From a virus, in IMG/VR virus record IMGVR_UViG_3300037842_000443, positions 1 to 53,159 of that record: a stretch of 53,159 bases of DNA; one strand, 5' to 3'. A program made the translations under genes and the position numbers. Positions 22,036 to 28,738 of this stretch are shown here, piece by piece. A model generated the notes under the pieces. The model ran no database searches. It was not told the DNA's origin and saw only the letters and a list, made by a program, of their open reading frames with translations. How positions within the stretch are numbered: the stretch's first letter is position 1; every line of letters begins with the position of its first letter.

Positions 22036-22476
22036 ATGAAAATACAAAATGTTTCATATGCTGATATTGTTACAGGAGTTCACGTGAATCCAGGAACAAA
22101 CTCAATGCTTATACAGATTGTTGATCCTGGTATGGAATTTCCGTTGCCTAATCATCAGTTCAAAAGTATGCATCAGTTTGAATTTACAGATGTTGAATGT
22201 TCTGATGATGTTGGTTGGGAGTCTAGAATAACAAAAGCACAAACACGAGACATCGCAAATTTAATTAGAAAAGCGAAGCACGGTGATATGAATATAGTAG
22301 TTCATTGTGTTGCAGGCGTATGCCGTTCTGGTGCTGTGGTTGAAGTAGCAACGATGGCAGGTTTTGATGATATTCCTGGAATATTCAGACTTCCAAATAT
22401 ATATGTTAAAAGGATGTTGATGGAAGAATTTGGATATTATGTAACAAAATCTGACTTTGATAATATATTTAAATAA
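22036..22476 (+). CDS. Cysteine-based protein phosphatase-like protein
   Basis: 146 residues. VVHCVAGVCRSGAVVEVA (about 87-104) is the HCxxxxxRS(G) P-loop of dual-specificity/tyrosine phosphatases, with catalytic Cys at about 91 and Arg at about 97. An Asp in the DDVGWESR segment may be the general acid, which is inference. The protein is small for the family. It lies between tRNA genes, which is an accessory-gene position. Substrate could be a phosphoprotein, a nucleotide or RNA 5' end; unknown. Confidence 0.65.
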   Translation: MKIQNVSYADIVTGVHVNPGTNSMLIQIVDPGMEFPLPNHQFKSMHQFEFTDVECSDDVGWESRITKAQTRDIANLIRKAKHGDMNIVVHCVAGVCRSGAVVEVATMAGFDDIPGIFRLPNIYVKRMLMEEFGYYVTKSDFDNIFK

Positions 22477-22480
22477 CATT

Positions 22481-22554
22481 TCTCCTGTCGTCTAATGGTC
22501 GGACAATAGACTTTGAATCTGTTTATGAAGGTTCGAATCCTTCCAGGAGATCCA
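22481..22554 (+). tRNA. tRNA-Gln (TTG)
   Basis: Acceptor TCTCCTG/CAGGAGA, discriminator T, CCA. Anticodon stem ATAGA/TCTGT with loop CTTTGAA (TTG); T arm GAAGG-TTCGAAT-CCTTC. Confidence 0.9.
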
Positions 22555-22560
22555 ATTAAT

Positions 22561-22638
22561 GCACATGTACCAAAGTGGTTTAATGGAACAGATTGCAAAT
22601 CTGTATAGTCGTTGGTTCGAATCCAATCATGTGCTCCA
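22561..22638 (+). tRNA. tRNA-Cys (GCA)
   Basis: Acceptor GCACATG/CATGTGC, discriminator T, CCA. Anticodon ACAGA-TTGCAAA-TCTGT (GCA); T arm GTTGG-TTCGAAT-CCAAT. D loop with GG present. Confidence 0.9.
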
Positions 22639-22700
22639 AACATCTAGAATTTAATTTAACATTTTATTTAAATTCAAAGAGTTAAATGAGTAAATAACTG

Positions 22701-22728
22701 TTGACTTTTTCTTCAAATCCTGTATAAT
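22701..22728 (+). promoter_or_regulatory. Sigma70-type promoter, duplicate of the 19004 module
   Basis: TTGACT 22701-22706, 16-base spacer, TATAAT 22723-22728, followed by ACTAAAGCAAGAAAGGAAAC before the next gene. Almost the same sequence stands at 19004-19060. Confidence 0.8.
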
Positions 22729-22759
22729 AGACCTTACTAAAGCAAGAAAGGAAACTAAA

Positions 22760-22954
22760 ATGAATATAATATACGAAGAGATGTTACATAATATTAAAGA
22801 GCATATTGATATTAATTATGACTCAACGGAAGTTGATCCAGAAACTGCGTATGATTTAATTAGAGGAGTTGCTATTGCTATAGCAATGGATCAAGATGAT
22901 ATTTATGATGATTACATTGAATTGTGTAAAGAGGAGAATTGTTACAATGATTAA
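22760..22954 (+). CDS. Small acidic hypothetical protein
   Basis: 64 residues, strongly acidic and probably all-helical; not recognised. RBS AAGGAAA precedes the ATG at 22760 after the strong promoter at 22701. Overlaps the next gene by 8 bases. Confidence 0.55.
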   Translation: MNIIYEEMLHNIKEHIDINYDSTEVDPETAYDLIRGVAIAIAMDQDDIYDDYIELCKEENCYND

Positions 22955-23135
22955 ATTTTTTGATGAACGTGATTTTAGAGAAATGTTAGGTCCAGAGGTG
23001 GTTAGAAAATTAACAATCACTGGTACTGATGTATCAGAGTTGTACGAGTCTTTTAGAGAATGTAAACACTCTCCAGTGAGTATGGATTATCATAATCTAA
23101 GCTTAGTTTTCAGATTGTTGGAACCAGAAGAATAA
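22947..23135 (+). CDS. Small hypothetical protein
   Basis: 62 residues (MIKFFDERDFREMLGPEVV...), soluble, not recognised. ATG 22947 is chosen because it sits at the end of the preceding gene with GAGGAG (22931-22936) upstream. Confidence 0.5.
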   Translation: MIKFFDERDFREMLGPEVVRKLTITGTDVSELYESFRECKHSPVSMDYHNLSLVFRLLEPEE

Positions 23136-23153
23136 TTAAATAGGAGAAGTAAA

Positions 23154-23321
23154 ATGAATGAAGTAAAAAATTACAATTACAATTATAATAATGTTGGTTG
23201 GGTTATTGTTTTTTTGGTGTTATTATTTCAAAATTTTGAAGATAGTAATGGAGTGGAGACAGAAAAAGATTTATACGACCATATCTATCTAATCGTGGAT
23301 AATACAGTGACAGGTAAGTAA
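23154..23321 (+). CDS. Small single-span membrane protein (55 aa)
   Basis: RBS GGAGAAG; N-terminal Asn/Tyr-rich tail (NYNYNYNN), one hydrophobic span (GWVIVFLVLLFQNF), acidic C-terminus. Not recognised. Part of the small early-type gene series. Confidence 0.5.
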   Translation: MNEVKNYNYNYNNVGWVIVFLVLLFQNFEDSNGVETEKDLYDHIYLIVDNTVTGK

Positions 23322-23354
23322 TATGATAACGGAGTTATCGATATATCCGCTGAT

Positions 23355-23537
23355 ATGCGCCTAATGAAAGAAGAGCATCCAAAATTTGAATTTGAGGGTA
23401 ATGCTAAGAAAGTGGATATTGAAGTATTGCTATGGAACGCTATTGCTATAGCTGATAACTTGTCTATTGCTGATGGTATTTCTTTTATGAGAGAAGTTAT
23501 TATTATTGCATCAGCATATGCTCACAATAAAAAATAA
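23355..23537 (+). CDS. Small hypothetical protein, start uncertain
   Basis: 60 residues, mostly helical (LLWNAIAIADNLSIADG). No good RBS precedes ATG 23355 or ATG 23364. The frame is open back to the stop of the previous gene at 23319, so the N-terminus could be elsewhere or the gene could be weakly expressed. Confidence 0.4.
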   Translation: MRLMKEEHPKFEFEGNAKKVDIEVLLWNAIAIADNLSIADGISFMREVIIIASAYAHNKK

Positions 23538-23558
23538 ATTTATTAAAAAAGGTAAAAT

Positions 23559-23741
23559 ATGAAATTACTAATTAAACGGCTGTTAACACCTATATTATTT
23601 TTAGGATTTCCTTTCTTCTTTGTTATAAAGTGGTTATTCTGGGATGAATTTGATTCTAAATTTTATAAAGATCCTTGGGAATGTACTTGGTATACGTTTT
23701 TAATGGTTAGTGGATGGAAAAGTGACAGTTGTATATTATAG
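23559..23741 (+). CDS. Small membrane protein
   Basis: 60 residues with a hydrophobic segment at about 8-26 (LTPILFLGFPFFFVIKWLF) and an aromatic C-terminus. RBS AAGG. Its end overlaps an interrupted gene (GTG 23722). Not recognised. Confidence 0.45.
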   Translation: MKLLIKRLLTPILFLGFPFFFVIKWLFWDEFDSKFYKDPWECTWYTFLMVSGWKSDSCIL

Positions 23742-23994
23742 ATTAGTAGATGAATGTGAAGATAGTTACTACAAGCTGGAAACACTGTGAGATGTTACAT
23801 CTCAACAAGATTATATTGCAGGAGACTCTGCTGAAAATTACTTTAAGTATTACGATGGCATTGAACATACTGAAGCAGGTGATAGCTTATTAATTTCACT
23901 GCATACTGCAAAAACTGAGGAATCGGAGATAGGAATGTTAATATGTTCAGTAAGTCTAGCTACACTTGTTTTAGTATATTATTTGTCCTTGTAA
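23722..23994 (+). pseudogene. Gene interrupted by an in-frame TGA
   Basis: GTG 23722 (preceded by GGATGGAAAA) opens a frame of 22 codons to TGA 23788-23790 and then continues without further stops for 67 codons to TAA 23992-23994. The downstream part reads DVTSQQDYIAGDSAENYFKY and ends in a hydrophobic anchor (MLICSVSLATLVLVYYL). A single CGA-to-TGA change would explain it. Could also be a recoded stop, for which there is no other evidence. Confidence 0.45.
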
Positions 23995-24307
23995 ATTCCC
24001 TTCATAACCATTGAAGTAAAATAGTGGTCTGATCTTAGAGTATAAGGTGCTTAGCGAGGATAATGACGTTACGGTTTATCTACGATAATTGATACGAGCA
24101 GAGCATACTGCTATGTTAGTAAATAAAACACTCACGCTATCTCATCTAATTGGAACTAGGTGGTGGAAAACCTTAATGGTTTGAAGTAGCCTTGTTATGC
24201 TATACGATAGATAGTTCGAATCTATCCGGGGGAAAGGGCACGCGAATAAGACCCTGTGCCCCGAGGTCATAAGGGGTCAATGCGACAATGACATGTATAG
24301 TATTTGA
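23995..24307 (+). other. Non-coding region with structured RNA potential
   Basis: No gene is found. A T-arm-like GATAG-TTCGAAT-CTATC (about 24210-24226) has no matching acceptor. GGGCAC (24236-24241) can pair with GTGCCC (24256-24261), and the loop between them holds GACCC (24250-24254) complementary to GGGTC (24274-24278), which would form an H-type pseudoknot. May be decayed tRNA genes or a small RNA. Confidence 0.35.
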
Positions 24308-24368
24308 CTCCCTGAGTGTGTGGTCACAAATGCATATTGGCGGTTCAATTCCGTTGCAGGGAGGCGCA
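24308..24368 (+). tRNA. Truncated tRNA-like element (one arm missing)
   Basis: Acceptor CTCCCTG/CAGGGAG is perfect, T arm CGG-TTCAATT-CCG is normal, but only 23 bases lie between them, enough for a single hairpin (TGTG/CACA). No CCA is encoded (GCGCA follows). Most likely a tRNA pseudogene left by deletion. Confidence 0.45.
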
Positions 24369-24413
24369 TTTGAAGTATTAAGCATGTTAACTTGTTACTG
24401 GAGGAGAATATCA

Positions 24414-24749
24414 ATGACATATGATGTTAAATATAACTCGATTGATGAAAACAGTCAAATAGAAGTTTTAAGGGTGTATATAGATATTGAATTCTTATCT
24501 GATGTACCAGTGATAATAAATATAATAGACGAGTCTGGTAAAAAATATGGTTCATTAAGTCATATTAACCATCCTAGTTTTGAAGCAACTAGAACTCTAC
24601 TAGAGGAAAAAGGATATTTGCTAGTAGAAAGGGGATGGTGTAATGGTGATGTAATATTAAGAGATTTTTATTTCAATGATAAGTTACTTAAAGCAGGCAC
24701 GAGTTTTTATTCAGCAGTTGCTATGGGTATACGCTCTCAGTTTAATTGA
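24414..24749 (+). CDS. Hypothetical protein
   Basis: 111 residues. Start ATG 24414 is fixed by a perfect RBS (GGAGGAG, 24400-24406); an upstream in-frame ATG at 24288 lies within the tRNA-like element and is unlikely. Mixed alpha/beta (IEVLRVYIDIEFLSDVPVII), no known motif. Its 3' end overlaps the convergent capsid-like gene by 8 bases. Confidence 0.6.
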   Translation: MTYDVKYNSIDENSQIEVLRVYIDIEFLSDVPVIINIIDESGKKYGSLSHINHPSFEATRTLLEEKGYLLVERGWCNGDVILRDFYFNDKLLKAGTSFYSAVAMGIRSQFN

Positions 24750-25599
24750 TATCAAATTTCATTAACATTTCGGAACCGACAGAAGATAATGGATTCATTG
24801 CTAAAGCATATCTATTGATGATTCCGATGTTATCTTGCATAGATTTGGAGAATGTGCTTGTTACAATTTCTTGTTGATAAGTTCCCATTATTAAAGATGA
24901 AGAAGCACCGAATTCATCATTTTCCTCTTTAAGTCCTATGAACGCTTTAGTTGCACTAATGTCTGGATTTACATAGTATAGAGTTTTACCTACACGTCCA
25001 ACTATTAATCTTTTGCTTCTAGATGTTACATATTCACTTCCTCCAATATACGCATTCAATGCTGATATACTAGCAGCTGCTTTATATGGAAGGATAACAA
25101 AGGCATCATACGTTCGGAAATTAGGTGTATTCATTTTCATCACTAATTCTTGTACCCTCTGAGTGATCTCGAATAATGATGTTTCAGAGCTTCCTTTATC
25201 TGATAATGTTAAAACTGGTGTAGATAATGAGTTATTATCGAGATAATTTAGTAACGTATAATCTTCATTTGATTCTACTATACTCTTCAATAATTTACTT
25301 GCATAATTTTGTCCTGTATCTCCATATTGAATAGATATATCTTTAATAGCTTCTGTAGATAAACCAGTTTGTAGTGGGTTAGATGTATCGGTATTTACTT
25401 GAAGAACACTTTCAACTGCTTCATAAGCATTTGAACCAGTTTGTTTCTTAATGTTTATTATCTTACCACTTGGTAATTTCATTGGTACTATAGTAGCAAT
25501 TTCACGCATTAATGATAAAGTTGGAAGCTCCTGAAAATTTGTGATTACATCATTAAAATTATATTGAGCTGCATTGTTTACTATTGTATTTTCGTTCAT
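24742..25599 (-). CDS. Divergent gp23/gp24-like major capsid paralogue on the minus strand
   Basis: 285 residues, shorter than T4 gp23 (521). Features in the family order: ATIVPMKLPSGKIINIKK near residue 36 (compare the QPMxGPTG entry of gp23), FEITQRVQELVMKM then YDAFVILPYKAAASISAL (the P-domain helix and strand), YYVNPDISATKAFIGLKEEN, then SSSLIMGTYQQEI and INRYALAMNPLSS near the C-terminus (compare the TRYGxxxNP end of gp23). RBS AAGGAA and a GATAAATA motif lie upstream. Vertex protein, decoration or capsid-interfering variant are possible roles. Family call is by pattern only. Confidence 0.6.
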   Translation of the reverse strand: MNENTIVNNAAQYNFNDVITNFQELPTLSLMREIATIVPMKLPSGKIINIKKQTGSNAYEAVESVLQVNTDTSNPLQTGLSTEAIKDISIQYGDTGQNYASKLLKSIVESNEDYTLLNYLDNNSLSTPVLTLSDKGSSETSLFEITQRVQELVMKMNTPNFRTYDAFVILPYKAAASISALNAYIGGSEYVTSRSKRLIVGRVGKTLYYVNPDISATKAFIGLKEENDEFGASSSLIMGTYQQEIVTSTFSKSMQDNIGIINRYALAMNPLSSVGSEMLMKFDIN

Positions 25600-25623
25600 G
25601 TTATTCCTTGTTAATATTGATTA

Positions 25624-25631
25624 TATTTATC
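25624..25631 (-). promoter_or_regulatory. Late-promoter-like GATAAATA on minus strand
   Basis: Reads TAGATAAATATAAT on the minus strand, 24 bases before the start of the capsid-like gene (25599), the same spacing and core as before the structural gene at 4295. Confidence 0.45.
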
Positions 25632-25664
25632 TATAATATATGTTAAGATAAATTAAAATAATCG

Positions 25665-25693
25665 TTGACTTTTATCATTATTTAGAGTATAAT
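25665..25693 (+). promoter_or_regulatory. Sigma70-type promoter (TTGACT - 17 - TATAAT)
   Basis: -35 25665-25670, -10 25688-25693. Divergent from the capsid-like gene. A 7-codon ORF (ATG 25720) follows before the next gene. Confidence 0.75.
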
Positions 25694-25797
25694 ATACATA
25701 TAGAAAAGGTTGTAAATAAATGATAACGCCTAATCAGCAGTAAGTTAATTGCTACCTTACCGAAAGTTAGTTCTAAGTAAATTGGATAGATTACTAA

Positions 25798-26028
25798 TTG
25801 AACAGACTAGTTAGTAGTGTTAAATACATAGAAGATAACGGGTATCAGAGATTCTATCGGATTAATGTTAATAGCGAAAATGTATTTGAAGTGTATGAAG
25901 GTGGAGACAATAATCTTGGCTGGAATTTCAATGATGTGTACTTGATTCCAACATTAATGCAAATAGCATATCACGCTGGTAAGAATGGTGAAGAATTCAA
26001 GATATCTAATGCTGAAAGTGATAAATAA
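25798..26028 (+). CDS. Small hypothetical protein, TTG start doubtful
   Basis: 76 residues from a TTG without a clear RBS; product soluble, not recognised (VNSENVFEVYEGGDNNLGWN). Good codon pattern and a strong promoter 100 bases upstream favour a real gene. Followed after 5 bases by a tRNA-like element. Confidence 0.45.
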   Translation: MNRLVSSVKYIEDNGYQRFYRINVNSENVFEVYEGGDNNLGWNFNDVYLIPTLMQIAYHAGKNGEEFKISNAESDK

Positions 26029-26033
26029 TCAAT

Positions 26034-26104
26034 AGCGAGTTAGTCAAGGACTGGATTGGGTTCATATCCCTTTTAGCATGGAGCGTTACCATGGCTCGCT
26101 ACCA
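26034..26104 (+). tRNA. Second tRNA-like element with CAT in the anticodon loop and non-canonical T loop
   Basis: Acceptor AGCGAGT/GCTCGCT (7 pairs, last T-G), A73 and CCA. D-like hairpin AGTC-AAG-GACT; anticodon loop TTCATAT closed by GGG/CCC; T-stem CATGG/CCATG perfect with loop AGCGTTA. Layout is the same as at 20917: short D arm containing TCAAG, CAT anticodon, unusual T loop, intact acceptor with CCA. A DUF285 gene remnant begins at its 3' end. Confidence 0.55.
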
Positions 26105-26105
26105 A

Positions 26106-26249
26106 AATTCAACGTAGACATCTCTAAATGGAATGTTTCTATAGTATGAGTGTTATGTTCAAAGGCAGTAAAATTCCAGCAGATTATATTAAGAAACAGT
26201 TACCGTACAAAAGAGTAGAGTACGAATATACAAGGATGTTAGATTTATG
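26106..26249 (+). pseudogene. Remnant of a BspA/DUF285 repeat gene
   Basis: Begins in mid-repeat (FNVDISKWNVS) right after the CCA of the tRNA-like element, then shifts frame; the last part, from about 26154, reads MFKGSKIPADYIKKQLPYKR and ends LDL, the same C-terminus as the intact neighbour at 26247. The stop overlaps that gene's ATG. Confidence 0.65.
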
Positions 26250-26894
26250 ATTAAAATCAGCGACAAGGCACATCTAAAGAGTATTATTAATGAAAGATTA
26301 GATGATGCAGATTTAAATGATCTTGATGTTTCTAAAGTGACTGATATGGATTCTGTGTTTTATGAGTCTCAATTCAATGGGGATATCTCTAAATGGAATG
26401 TCTCTAAAGTAACTAATATGAGTTATATGTTCTATAATTCTCAATTCAATGGGGACATCTCTAAATGGAATGTTTCTAAAGTAACTGATATGTCTAGTAT
26501 GTTCCAAGATTCTCAATTCAATGGGGATATATCTAAATGGAATGCTTCTAAAGTGAAAAATATGAGTTATATGTTTTATAATTCTCCGTTCAACAGGGAC
26601 ATCTCTAAATGGAAGACTTCTAATGTGACTAGTACATACTCAATGTTTATAAATTCTCCGTTCAACGGAGATATCTCTAAATGGGATACTTCTAAAGTAA
26701 CTAATATGAGTTATATGTTCTATAATTCTCAATTCAATGGAGATATTTCTAAGTGGAATACTTCTAAAGTGATGTATACAACCTCTATGTTCAAAGGTAA
26801 TAAAATTCCAGCAGATTCAATAGAAGATTATATTAAGAAACAACTGCCATTTAAAAGAATCGGTAGGAAATTTATGAAGGTGTTAGATTTGTAA
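26247..26894 (+). CDS. BspA/DUF285-type repeat protein
   Basis: 215 residues. After the cap MIKISDKAHLKSIINERLDDADLNDLDVSKVTD, about six 25-residue repeats of the form MSxMFxxSxFNGDISKWNxSKVT follow, then a C-terminal cap ending KVLDL. This is the DUF285 (BspA-like leucine-rich) repeat, usually in bacterial surface proteins; here no signal peptide or anchor is present, so the protein stays cytoplasmic or in the virion. Start ATG overlaps the remnant's stop. Related to the array at 37822-40994 but with a different C-terminal cap. Confidence 0.8.
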   Translation: MIKISDKAHLKSIINERLDDADLNDLDVSKVTDMDSVFYESQFNGDISKWNVSKVTNMSYMFYNSQFNGDISKWNVSKVTDMSSMFQDSQFNGDISKWNASKVKNMSYMFYNSPFNRDISKWKTSNVTSTYSMFINSPFNGDISKWDTSKVTNMSYMFYNSQFNGDISKWNTSKVMYTTSMFKGNKIPADSIEDYIKKQLPFKRIGRKFMKVLDL

Positions 26895-26909
26895 AATAAT
26901 TATTAAAAA

Positions 26910-26942
26910 TTGATTACCAAACTCCTCTTTTCGTGGTATAAT
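26910..26942 (+). promoter_or_regulatory. Extended -10 promoter before LPP20-like gene
   Basis: -10 TATAAT 26937-26942 preceded by TCGTGG (TGG extension). The best -35 (TTGATT, 26910-26915) is 21 bases away, too far for a strong promoter. Confidence 0.45.
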
Positions 26943-26974
26943 TAAATTACAGACAACATAACGGGAGATATATT

Positions 26975-27541
26975 ATGATACACACTAAACTATTATTAGC
27001 GGGAGCGATTACTGCATCATTATCTGGATGTGTAACGAATCCACTAACATCAAATGATTCTGATTTATCTACTATGGGACCAGAAACACAAGTACCGAGT
27101 TGGTACTTAAATTTTCCAGAGGATGATGATGTGATTTATGCATCAGGTACAGGTATCTCAGATGACCTTCAATTCAGTATGAAAAAGGCTACTCACTCTG
27201 CTAAAGTGTCATTAGGAGATAAGATTGCTTCTGATGTAGGTGCTCAGTTCAAATCTTATACTGCTGATAATAGTTCAGGTGGACAAGGTCGAACAACATC
27301 AGAAAGTGAGAGTGTATCGAAATCTGGATTTAAAGATGTATCGATTCGTGGATATGATATTATAGAGAAGGCTGCATTCAAAGACTCAACTGGATTTTAT
27401 AGAACTTACGTTCTTGTATCTCTATCATTAGATGGTCCTCAATTCACTGAAGGTGATTATAATAAACCACAAGTGATTGAGATTAACACTTATAGTGAAG
27501 GGGATCATAATAAAGCTTCTGAAGCGTTTAAGAGATTTTAA
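26975..27541 (+). CDS. LPP20/FlgP-like lipoprotein
   Basis: 188 residues. Signal peptide with lipobox ASLSGC (Cys at 19). The body has PSWYLNFPEDDDVIYASGTG and, further on, the helix ATHSAKVSLGDKIASDV and GYDIIEKAAFKD...YRTYVLVSL, the order of the LPP20 lipoprotein family, which includes FlgP of Vibrio, an outer membrane protein of the flagellar basal region. RBS GGGAG. A phage copy, close to flagellin-like and FlaG genes, suggests interaction with the host outer membrane or flagellum; this is inference. Confidence 0.65.
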   Translation: MIHTKLLLAGAITASLSGCVTNPLTSNDSDLSTMGPETQVPSWYLNFPEDDDVIYASGTGISDDLQFSMKKATHSAKVSLGDKIASDVGAQFKSYTADNSSGGQGRTTSESESVSKSGFKDVSIRGYDIIEKAAFKDSTGFYRTYVLVSLSLDGPQFTEGDYNKPQVIEINTYSEGDHNKASEAFKRF

Positions 27542-27799
27542 GTGAAAAACGTCATCTTTATGATGTTGGTTGTTGGGAACACACCCGTATATTCATTTGG
27601 ATTCGGGGATGTTGTGATGGAATTAACTTATATCATATCACCTGCTTATAAAGAGTTGTATGGACCTATTGAGGTTGTTAAATCACCTAGATCTGATACA
27701 TCGATTAAAAGTAACGAAATTGAGTATTGTGTTGATAATAAGTGTGTTACAGTATTGAGGGTGGAGACTATAAAAGAAGAACGAGAGATCATAGAATGA
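27542..27799 (+). CDS. Small secreted or membrane-anchored protein
   Basis: 85 residues from a GTG directly after the LPP20 stop. The N-terminal 19 residues are a weak signal sequence (VIFMMLVVGNTPVYSFG). Two Cys (EYCVDNKCV) may form a disulfide. Not recognised. Confidence 0.45.
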   Translation: MKNVIFMMLVVGNTPVYSFGFGDVVMELTYIISPAYKELYGPIEVVKSPRSDTSIKSNEIEYCVDNKCVTVLRVETIKEEREIIE

Positions 27800-28085
27800 T
27801 CCGAATATCCTGGGCATATGATGTAATCTCCTTGCATCGCTTAGCGCTGGGGGATTATTGTGATCCGCGCCAGCTCTAAATTAGGTATAATATGTTAAAA
27901 ATGTGCAATTTTAACGTTTTAAGATAAATAAAGATAGGGATTGATCGGATTCCCTTAAAATAACCGGCAGAATAGATGTTGAGTTGTATAGTATACTGTC
28001 AAAGAACAGATCTTGCAAACTCCTAAAATAGTAAAACAAAGGCCACTTTGGTCATTATTTAATTACAATTCTTAGGAGAATTATT
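27800..28085 (+). other. Long untranslated leader before the flagellin-like gene
   Basis: 286 bases without a gene. Contains hairpin GCTGG...GGAT/ATCC...CCAGC (27846-27874), TATAAT (27886-27891), an AT hairpin GTTAAAA/TTTTAAC (about 27894-27915), and GATAAATA (27923-27930). If transcription starts at the last motif, the leader would be about 145 bases, unusually long for this genome. Confidence 0.4.
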
Positions 28086-28325
28086 ATGTTTGGAATTTCC
28101 AATCTACAAAGCCCTGTTATGGGTTCTATTGACCGTACAGATACTCGTATGAGTCAAGTTGGTAAAATGTTATCAACTGGTAAAAATGATTTAAACGCTG
28201 CTCAAACGGGTATGGTGACACGTCTTAATGCATCTATTGCTGGATTTGATGCAGCACAAGATAATATTACAAATCTATACACATTCTTAACTCTGCTATC
28301 AAAACACGTGACTTCAAAAAATTGA
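28086..28325 (+). CDS. Flagellin N-terminal-helix-like small protein
   Basis: 79 residues with RBS TAGGAG. Residues 14-66 (TDTRMSQVGKMLSTGKNDLN, then TGMVTRLNASIAGFDAAQDN) copy the heptad pattern of the flagellin D0/D1 N-terminal helix (RLSSGKRINSAxDDxAGLxIAxRLxxQIxGxxxAxxN). The variable domain and C-terminal helix of flagellin are absent. Likely forms a helix able to interact with flagellin or its chaperone. Paired with a FlaG gene 47 bases downstream, which supports the assignment. Confidence 0.55.
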   Translation: MFGISNLQSPVMGSIDRTDTRMSQVGKMLSTGKNDLNAAQTGMVTRLNASIAGFDAAQDNITNLYTFLTLLSKHVTSKN

Positions 28326-28372
28326 TGATCGTTCAAAGCACTATAGGCACGTTACTAAACGGATGGTAAATA

Positions 28373-28738
28373 ATGGATACTTCAGTAATACAAACTAACA
28401 TTTCATCATCAATTTCTATTCCAGGAGCAATGGTACCAGATCGAGATAATTCTAGAGTTATTGAAGTAGATGCATTAGATCTTAAAGCAACTGAGACTGT
28501 TGCTAATGTTACTGAAACTGATATCATTAACGTGAACAAAGCGTTATATAATCAGAATCACTCAGTTCGATTTGAGATGGTTGAAGATCACTCGGTAATA
28601 AAAATAACAGATACTACTACTGATAAAGTCATTCGAGAAATTCCATCCGAAACATCTAGAGCAATTATCGATGCAATCAAAGAAAAATTAGCTAATAATG
28701 AAGATGTTATAGGAACATTAATCAATGAAATTGTCTAA
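28373..28738 (+). CDS. flaG: FlaG-family protein
   Basis: 121 residues. The C-terminal half (VNKALYNQNHSVRFEMVEDH, then VIKITDTTTDKVIREIPSE) is the FlaG domain: xNxxLxxxxxSLRFxxxxxxxxxVxxVIDxxTxEVIRQIP. In bacteria FlaG is encoded beside flagellin and affects filament length. The N-terminal half is low in structure, as in host FlaG. Start ATG 28373; the RBS is weak (GGTAAATA). Overlaps the HNH gene by 14 bases. Domain assignment is strong; why a phage carries it is unknown. Confidence 0.8.
   Translation: MDTSVIQTNISSSISIPGAMVPDRDNSRVIEVDALDLKATETVANVTETDIINVNKALYNQNHSVRFEMVEDHSVIKITDTTTDKVIREIPSETSRAIIDAIKEKLANNEDVIGTLINEIV

Noticed and set aside
22437-22643. Minus-strand open frame over tRNA-Gln and tRNA-Cys
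   Set aside because: It is antisense to two good tRNA genes and reads as the usual tRNA-antisense false protein (RIRTF, WIRTND).
24200-24385. Minus-strand open frame ending PPDRFELSIV
   Set aside because: Antisense of T-arm sequences (TTCGAATC, TTCAATTC); typical false ORF of tRNA relics.
27646-27837. Minus-strand frame in the secreted protein gene
   Set aside because: No RBS and antisense to a well-placed plus-strand gene.
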